64,000 nucleotides of DNA from assembly GCF_910596095.1 (NCBI RefSeq), contig NC_056544.1, forward strand, positions 8,975,155 to 9,039,154, given 5' to 3'. Made by a program: the position numbers and the translations under genes. The notes beneath the pieces were generated by a model. That model was not told the origin of the DNA. It worked only from the letters and a program-made list of their open reading frames with translations, and ran no database searches. Position 1 is the first letter of the stretch; each line of letters begins with the position of its first letter. Positions 56,091 to 64,000 of the stretch are shown here, in pieces. This DNA is from Thunnus maccoyii. Lineage: Eukaryota; Chordata; Actinopteri; Scombriformes; Scombridae.

Positions 56091-56650
56091 TCCAGCAGTC
56101 CTCCTTTACTTTCATCCTTTTATCCCCTATCAGGTAGATAAACACAGTCAGTGGGCATCCAGATGTCAATCAGTCCCTGACTAAACAGATGCAATAAAAA
56201 CCAGTGCCTTAACAGATACTACGGACTCTTCTAATGTTCAGGCTACTTTTTTCAGGAAGTATCTCTAAACAGATTGGGGTTGAGATGGGTACATATAAAG
56301 CAAAAACTTAACTATATATGGCAGAAGTTGTTTATATTTTTGCAGCAGTAATACTGTATGGTATGAAAATTTAGGAGCAGAATTGATTTTGAATCAGTTT
56401 TATAAATATTTTTTTCAACCATGCACTTCTTTTTTTGGACCAATGCAAGAGGAAGTGGTTTCTGGTGCTACTTACACAGATGATGACCTACATTTTTAAA
56501 TGGTTACTTACATTTATAAATGTTTTAATGACTGATGAGTATACAGTAACTTTGAATTAGTGAAAGTTTCATGGATTTACTGTATCTCTACTCTAATGGT
56601 TGAGTTTATGAATCTGTGTGGGACAATAAAAGCATTTAGGTTGCTGGTTT
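56091..56650 (+). terminator. prdx6: prdx6 3' UTR with two poly(A) signals
   Basis: AATAAA occurs at 56193-56198 (short form) and 56625-56630 (long form), suggesting alternative polyadenylation with UTRs of about 0.12 and 0.55 kb. Confidence 0.65.
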
Positions 56651-57109
56651 TTCTCATCATTATCGGACTAAAGGGTGATATTCAGCAAATGATGAACTAC
56701 GGCAATGAATTTGCTTTGTCATTACATCCAGACAGCAATGACTAAGACCTCTCTGAGTTAGCTTTGGCCAGCAGCTCTCTCCCTGTCCCCCTCTATCATA
56801 AGTTAGTACTGTTAACTCAGCTGTGTAGGATTTGGCGTTCCCCCCTCACCGGGATGGACAGCATCAGTGAAGAGCTTATCGACTTTGATCCTGGGAACTG
56901 CAGGCTTCTCTCCATTACCAGCAAAGACCGGAGAATTTAAGGACAGTGGAGGCGTCACAACAGGAAACGGAAAGATAAAATGCAGTGAAGAGAGATGAAA
57001 GGACAGGGGTTTTTTTTAAAAATGAATGAGTCACTATTGAGTTGAAGCACAATAAATTATAAATCACAACATGCTGGCTGAGAGTGACAGTAAAAAAGCA
57101 TGAGCGGTT
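56651..57109. other. Short convergent spacer between prdx6 and fggy
   Basis: Lies between the two 3' ends. There are no recognisable coding or RNA features; T and A runs occur near 57010. Confidence 0.5.
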
Positions 57110-57124
57110 CTTTCATTTTAACCA

Positions 57125-57479
57125 TTTATTAGGAATATATTTGATGATCACTGATAGTATTTGACTTTGGCTGGACTTTGGACCATAGAGGTTCTTTTCA
57201 ACTCTCATCTGCCAGCTGGTTTATATGAAATCCTGCATCTAAAATCTACCACCAGAACATCATATATAATTTATTCAAAGCCAGCTGGCCCCCTGACACA
57301 CATCCGACCTCAGAAAGCTGTTTTCTTCTGAGTTTTTGAGAAAACTTAAAAACACCGGACTGGTACTGATATGAAAGCAGCAGGGTAAAGACGTCTGTCC
57401 TTGTTTCCTCCAGTGTTTGCATATGTCATCACTATTACTTCAGAGCCAGATGCAGCTCCACCGCCTCCCTCCAGCAGCA
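57125..57479 (-). terminator. fggy: fggy 3' UTR with poly(A) signal at 57125-57130
   Basis: TTTATT on the plus strand (AATAAA on the fggy strand) lies 350 nt downstream of the stop codon. Confidence 0.6.
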
Positions 57480-60400
57480 TCATCTCTGGTTCATGAGGGC
57501 CTGGTACTCCCTCTGGTGGGCGATCAGACGCAGGAACACCTTGTACTTTCTCTCATAGAAGCTGAAAGAAAGTGTACAATTCCTGCAGTTAGGCATCAAA
57601 TGCAGTAATGTGACATGATTATTATTAAATACTTGATTTTTCAAACTAGTTAAATGTGCAGATATGTAACATAACCTACTCTTAACACAACGGTTACATG
57701 TTGTGACTACTTGGATCATGAATTGTGCTTTTACAATGACACCAAAATTATGGAGAGCAAAAATTCTTACTGGTCATATGACTTGTTTTCCAAGGGGCCC
57801 ATAAAAGCAGCAATGGTTTTCTTCTAAAATGTTTGAAAAAGACGAGAAAATAAATTCTCTGCCTCACCTTTGGAGTTCACGGTCAGGCTGAACAACTTTC
57901 CCCACTTTAGCCATTCTCCCCATTGCCTCCTAAAACATGAATTGTAGAGAAGAAGAAAAAATATCACTCAATAAATCATGCTTTGCACATTCAGTTTGGG
58001 GCCGGCCGTGACCCAGTTATAGTACGAACATAAGCTGACTGCGGCGCTTTTGGTGTGGTTGAGTGTATGACTTATGCAGCGCAGGGCCCCTCTGCTGTCT
58101 GAACCTACCAGATCCAGGCAGTTCACTGTGTACAGCTCAGGGGATCAGACATAACAACTGCCTGCTGTAGTTATGGCTGAGAATGGGTTGACAGGTGCAG
58201 CCTAGTCCAAACAATAACGTCTTATTTTTAGCATATCTGACTTAAAGGCTTGCCGTTCTCTTTGGCTACGAGCTCTGGTACCGAGACCGAGCCGAGGGAC
58301 GATAGCAAAAGATGAATACACACTTTATATCTTAAACACATCGTACACAAATCTGGCTCTTCTGTGACAAAAGTAGAACGGTGTGCTATATACTTTGTAT
58401 TTCAAATGAACCCAGCAGATGGAAGCACTGAGTCAGTGATTATATGATCTGTGTGGTGTTATGTGCATATGGCCTGGGCTTATTGAGGTCAATATTATTG
58501 GAAAGAAAATACGAAGATTGGATTGCAAGCTATATATAAACAGCACATGCTCCACCTGGATTTCATTACATTTCCTTTTCAAATGGATTTTTTTTTAAAG
58601 GGGCACTCCAACAATTTTACACATGAAGTTACATATTAAGAGGATTAATATACAGCCTGTGAAAAGAGGCATCTGATGTCTTCTGTGGCGCTAGCGGGAG
58701 ATTTCCAAAGATAGAAAAATAACCTTGATGCTGGGCTTGTCTGTGTAACAAACTGGAAGTGTGTGGTTTCAAAGAAGTGAGCCTTTAGACGGCGCAGCGG
58801 TTTACAGGAGGATGCTATTCAGTTGCATTATGGGAAATGTAGGATCAAGGTTTTCTTTTTAGCTTAACCCCATACCAGAAGCTAAAAGTCAGGATATCTC
58901 AGCCTCTGCTGCCTCCGTTTTGACTTTTCTTTTCTTTTTTTTTTAAATCTGTCTCTCTCACTTTATGTAAGTGCAATGCTAAACTGATGCAGTGACCCTT
59001 TAACAGTAAATTCATTAATTATCCAACGAATTTGAAATTCTCTTCAATATCATGCAACCATTTTTGCTTCACTATCAGCAAGTTCTAACTTCTGTTCATT
59101 ACACTGAAACATCATCAACAATTTAAAACCACATTGGCGTCAGAATGTTTTTGTTGAAGTGTCTATAATAGAAAGAATAAACAGGAGTTTTTCTGTTCAA
59201 TGGTAAAATCCTTTGGTTGACAGCGTATACAGATATTTTACGGTTATGGAAGGAAAGCTGTTGAATGCAACATGCACAAATCACAGTGCATCTAGGAGTA
59301 TAAAACAACACACAATGCCTCCGTTCTCACACAATACACAGGATACATCAGGATACTAGTTTACTATTTATGCCACTTGCATAAAATAACACATGCAAAT
59401 TTCCACAGTAACTATTCATGATGTCTAAGTATACTTCTATTGGAAAACTATATCATCCACACCAGAGACAAGTTTGAGTAATTAATGTTAAATCATTCAT
59501 TTTGAGGATATGTGAAATTTTGTAAAATTTGGAAATACCTAATACATTTTTATGATGACCATTGTGGAATTTCTCTCCCTTTAATCACCAACAGTGGTCC
59601 ATGTTACACTGTAGTCACATTCACGTCCCAATATTTGTGAAATAATTTGAAACGTGACCTTGCTGGACTACAAACATGAACACTTCTAATTCTAAAGGGG
59701 CAATTTTATAAACTCTCTAAAACATATTCCCGCCTAGATCCGGCTCAACTTCCGACCTTTCTTTACATGTACATGTATGTACCATATCTGTGTGTCACTC
59801 TACCTGTATAGTGCTGTAGTCCTGTGATGCACATGCACCCAGGACTGCTGCTCCCACTAACACAGCCTCCATCTGGTCCGGCAACACCACAGGCAATCCT
59901 GAAAGTGATGATGTTGGAAAAAAGTTAAATTAACTAAAGCTTCAATGGAGATGTGTTAGTTTTCATAACAACGTGTTGATGTATAAGTGGAAATTCTTGT
60001 AATAGTGGGTGAAATGTCTCTTTGGCTAATTTGCTGTTCATCATTCCGTGTTAGGATTTTATACCTGTAGCGTTGGCGTGAATCTGTACATACAGAGCAT
60101 TTTTGCTCAACCCTCCGCACAGGAAGAGGGTTCTGATGTCATGTCCTGCTTCTTTCATGGCCTCCAGAATATGAAGCGTACCAAGCTGAAACCATAGAAG
60201 AAGACAGAAGAGGAATAGGGTAACAAGAAAACAAATACAACCCTTCCTTCCAAGGACTGAGTCAGACTGAGGCTCAGAGGAAGTCATTTGAAAAACAAAA
60301 CACATCAGACTCACAGCGAGGGCTTGTACCGTGGCCAAATAGAGCAGAGCCAAGTCATCCAAGGTTTGAGAAAGAGACAGTCCGATCACCTGCCAAACAG

Positions 60401-63400
60401 TAACCATGGAATATCAGAAATGAAAAGATGTCTCAGTTATAAGAGGCAACAGAGGAGTGCATTCACTCATCTCAAATCACCAGTGATTCATTCAAAACAA
60501 TATTCGCCAGTACTCTGCTCCCTGGTTTCCTGCGTGACCTGCCAACAATAATTAGCTTACAGAACACAGAAAACATTCAGGTGACTTATTTGTTCCAGTC
60601 TTCAACTGGGATTCACTTTGACATTTAAGAAGCAAGTTTCTTTGCACTGATAAAATCAGAACTGAATGTTTTGTGAGGATTTTAGCAGAGACTGTAAACT
60701 GTTGTCAGTGAAAGGTAAAAAAAAAAAAGAGGAAACTTTGATAACAACAGCCCATTGTAACTATGGAGAAAGCTAGGCTAGCTGTTTCCTCCTGCCTCCA
60801 GTCTTTATGATAAACTAGACTAATCACTTCCCATCTCCAGCTTTGAACTTACCGCACAGAAATGAGAGAGCCATTGATTTTCTCGTCTAATCCTCAGAAA
60901 GAAAGACTTCTCTAAAGCCCCTATGGAGATTTTGTTTAACTGGTGTCTTCATAACAGGTTCTATGTACAAGTGTGAATCAAACTTGTAATAGTAGTAGCA
61001 GCTCTTGTGGAAAATGAAAGTTTTATTGATTTTTGAGAGGACATTAAAAGACTAACTTCACATTACTTATATGCTTTACTAAATATCATTCTGGATCACT
61101 TTACATACTTTTAAGTTATGTTCTAGGAGGGTCTCCGCATCTGACCACTGCACATCTGTGAGCCAGCGACGTAAACAATCAATATTTTATGTCATAAGCC
61201 ACGTCAAGCCTCGACTCGTGTCCCCTCACCATGCCCTTCAGGGTGGGGTCAGCCAGAGGCGACCTGTTCCCGTGAAAGTCCGGCCACACGTGGAGACTGG
61301 AGCCCAGCAGGTCGACAGCAGAACGCGAGTCAGCCATTGAACTCAGGTGGCTGTTCAGGTAGCTGTAGATGTTCTCGCCGGTGAAGGGAAATCTGGGAAA
61401 AATGAAGAATTCAAGTCATTTGACATGTCATAGCAGGAAAAGCTCAAGTGTGATCAATAACATTAACAACGGCTCATCATGTGTTACAGTAAACCATGTC
61501 AGTGGGCCAGCATGCACAGGAACAGGAAGCTGGAACCGGCATACCTGAACGGAAAGCGGTCGTTATGAATGTTATTAATTACACCTGTGTGTGTGTTGCT
61601 ATGACAAGTCAAAGTGCCTGTTTTGAAATTAATATTAAAATATTCATCAACAGATATAAATTAGCAATAGAGAGGGAATATGTTCTTTAATGATAGAACT
61701 GTATAGTTGTTTCTCAGATGAGTATTTCTCTTAAATGGGTGATTCAAGCTCTCTGAACCACACTGGAAGAAATAAAGCAGCATCAGGATGTACTTGAAAA
61801 TGAACAGCCACTCTACACGGTGGTCCTTTTTACAGAGTACAGCAATAAGGGTCCATTATGCATGACTGTCACTATTCTTGATTTCGCCACACTGATGTAA
61901 TAACATTCAGACCAACTAATAATCAGAAGACATTTTTATGCCAAGAGAAACTTAGTTTAATCCCGTTGTTAGGTAAATGTTACGAAAAATCAAGCAATTC
62001 AATACTTGTTTTGCAACTTCCTCAGAATACTCTGAGATGAGAATCTGGGGAGTAACACACACACAACACACAACCTTACTAAGCTTCTAATCTTGCTAAA
62101 GCTCACTAAACGTTTATTGTACGTCAGATGAACAATGGATGACAGCTGTGCTAAAATGTTTTCGGAGAGCCGAGCCCGAAATGCGTCAGCTGACCTCTGC
62201 TGTGCCTGTTCCTGGAGCTGGGTGTAGGCGGCGTGGCCTTTCACCACGTGGTCAATCTGAGGGAGGAGAGCGCAACGCAGTTACACAGAGAAGACACAGA
62301 ATCATAGATCACAGCTGGTCACGTTAAAGGCTCGTCAGGCTGCAACTACTGATTGTTGTCAATATTGATTCATGTGTTCATTGTTTTTGTTGAATTCAAA
62401 TGATCATCTAATCTATAACATGTCAAAAATAATGACAAATTCAATTCAAATTAAAAGAGCTCAACGTAAGGTATTAAATCAGCTTCATTTGCTTGAAAAA
62501 AACCCCAAAAGTATCAAATTTACAGGGATGTGAAACAGAAAAAGCATCAAATCATCACATTTGAGAAGCCAGAAAATGTTTGGTGTTTTTACTTATTTAT
62601 GTCTATCATTTTGTTTTATCTGCCTTGTGTTAAGATGTGAGTGAGCTGAATTACATTAACATCTGATTATAGAGCTATTTAAACAAATCAGATTTTTTTG
62701 ACCCCAGCAAAGGTGAATGATAGTATACAGAAGCTACACATTTGATTGCTTGTGAACTCTATTTGCATACAGTCGGTTGTTAAAATACATCATGAGGAAG
62801 GTCAGGATGATCTCATATTTTTGTTAGCCGTACATGAAGCTTTTACAGTGGACTGACCAGCCTTCCTGTGGCGCTCTGTCCTCCCTCGTTCAGCCACATA
62901 TCAGGCACCATAGCAGAAAGGCAGGGTCCCCAAACTCCCGGCACGAACAGAGGCCGCTCGCTGATCTGATTCACATGAAGGTGAAACATTTCTTAGTTAG
63001 GAATGCATATCAATAAATCATATAGACATTCAAATGAGTTTACATCTACAAATAGATAGGTACTGCTCAAGCTATCAGCAGCGCTCTGTATATTTCAAAT
63101 GACAATTGACAACCAGCAAAAGAAGATGTGCCAAGAATTCACTACGTTTCTCTTACAAACAGATAGATTTAAGTCTCCAATGCACTGAAAAGATGATGTG
63201 TAGAAAAAAAAAATTACAGAATGGAGCAATTGAGAAGCAGCATTAATGGGAGTGTTTATTAATCAGACAGGTTCATCCTCAGAGTATGAGGAACTGTATG
63301 AATCGTTATAGGATGTTTTGTATGAGTCATGCAGTGATACATTCAAAAAAAGTGTTGTGTGCGTGACAGCTTCAGAAAGGAGCAGATATGGAGTTCACAC

Positions 63401-63632
63401 CATATTCGTGTTATTAACAGCATGTGATGTCACAGTGTTTATCTAAAATAAATGTGCCTAAAACGCACTACAGGATTGTTCTTGCTGTTCCTGAGAAGTC
63501 AGGTGAAGCGTAGCTGTATATCACTCACCGCCATGTGACAGGACGATGTCCCACAGATCATCGCCATACGTGACGTGATTGGCTGGTCCTCACATGGCAA
63601 GTGAAAGCCTTTTACATCAGCACCAATCACAC
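57480..63632 (-). CDS. fggy: FGGY carbohydrate kinase domain-containing protein, C-terminal half (9 exons; 5' exons off the right edge)
   Basis: Exons: 63632-63529, 62965-62858, 62256-62195, 61392-61230, 60389-60315, 60185-60065, 59898-59804, 57929-57868, 57561-57480. They total 872 nt; the first two bases finish a codon begun outside the window, then 289 residues and a stop. Characteristic segments are [113 protein letters not shown] (nucleotide-binding part of the FGGY_C fold) and [13 protein letters not shown]. The protein is an actin-like-fold sugar kinase; human FGGY is reported to phosphorylate D-ribulose. About half of a 551-aa human-sized protein is present. It is convergent with prdx6. 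Confidence 0.93.
58595..59002. mobile_element. MITE with TTAAAGGGGCACT termini in the fggy intron
   Basis: The left end ttaaaggggcactcc is mirrored by agtgaccctttaa at the right. The interior includes cattatgggaaatgtaggat, a phrase I recall from dispersed percomorph repeats. Length about 408 bp, non-coding. The last fggy introns between 57930 and 59803 hold nothing else recognised. Confidence 0.6.
60766..60906. mobile_element. Percomorph foldback MITE, copy 4 (partial)
   Basis: Only the second half remains: ggctagctgtttcctcctgc, ccagtctttatgataaacta, then gattttctcgtctaatcctc and agaaagaaag, mirroring the start of the copy at 15846. Confidence 0.55.
61420..61611. mobile_element. Foldback MITE, copy 2 (pair with 10060)
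   Basis: The left ttgacatgtcatagcagg and right tgttgctatgacaagtcaaa are inverted. Inside are gtgatcaataacattaacaa and its mirror gttattaattacacctgtg. It lies just upstream of the splice acceptor of the 61230-61392 exon. Confidence 0.6.
62257..62857 (-). other. fggy: fggy intron, nothing recognised
   Basis: 600 bp of AT-rich intron between two conserved exons. No repeat or RNA recognised. Confidence 0.5.
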
Positions 63633-64000
63633 CTGGAATGAGCGACATCGTTGGTTATATTTAGCTCCAATATCACAATGTGTATTCTGCAAGAAAAAAA
63701 CATTTTTTGGCGCTACTTCAAACAAAGTATTCAAAACTTCTATTAGCGTCCAGTCAAGGACAAACAGCAATGATTCGCAGATCAAAAGCTTCGGATCCTT
63801 TGAAGCACTTCTTTAACCTTCACGTGGAATTCAGCAGTGACACTAACTGCTGGAATAATGTTTGTCAAGCTGGTTTGAATTTAAGGCAGAGGGTTCATCT
63901 TCGTGCAGGGGCTCGTGGGGGTGTACATCACTGTGACATGTACAACAACTAAAAGTGCAGAGTGTTTTAACCTCTGACTGATACAACAATGTGTGATCGG
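63633..64000 (-). other. fggy: Right edge: fggy intron
   Basis: The first two bases of the 63632 exon complete a codon whose first base is in an exon to the right of the window. No upstream exon of FGGY (the expected region ends ...GGLG) was found before 64000. Confidence 0.6.

Overview
The window is animal nuclear DNA, and everything points to a spiny-rayed (percomorph) teleost fish. Genes are split into many short exons with GT-AG introns, the conserved proteins are vertebrate orthologues, and the introns and spacers carry repeat types typical of percomorph genomes: foldback MITEs, hAT-like MITEs and an L2-type LINE tail. Reconstructing the exons by hand, with reading phase checked across every junction, gives six protein-coding genes and one intronic microRNA pair.

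Layout: (1) 121-11290, minus strand: suco (SUN-domain ossification factor), first 19 coding exons; the C-terminus lies beyond the left edge. (2) 13857-34280, minus: dnm3 (dynamin-3), complete, 20 coding exons, 833 codons. (3) Inside dnm3 intron 14 on the opposite (plus) strand: mir-199 (about 20919-21000) and mir-214 (about 22780-22864), the equivalent of mammalian DNM3OS. (4) 35500-43850: spacer with several repeats, including one repeat inserted in another. (5) 44029-45989, plus: myoc (myocilin), complete, 3 exons, 465 aa, with a TATA box at 43854. (6) 48755-52391, minus: plpp6 (phospholipid phosphatase 6), 2 exons, 266 aa, with a dead LINE in its intron. (7) 52973-56090, plus: prdx6 (1-Cys peroxiredoxin), 5 exons, 242 aa, divergent from plpp6 across a 581-bp shared promoter interval. 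(8) 57480-63632, minus: C-terminal half of the FGGY-type carbohydrate kinase fggy; its 5' exons lie beyond the right edge.

The suco-dnm3-myoc block keeps the relative order and orientation I recall for human 1q24, and prdx6 is a 1q25 gene. plpp6 and fggy are, from memory, elsewhere in human (9p24 and 1p32). The genes are not an operon and have unrelated roles: ER/nuclear-envelope SUN protein, endocytic GTPase, secreted olfactomedin protein, lipid phosphatase, peroxide and phospholipid metabolism, and sugar kinase. The real regulatory coupling visible is the antisense microRNA pair nested in dnm3 and the head-to-head plpp6/prdx6 pair. I found no previously undescribed system. The most rewarding points are the mir-199/mir-214 locus, a 21-nt microexon and a GC-AG intron in suco, an odd dnm3 C-terminus, and a cysteine-rich prdx6.
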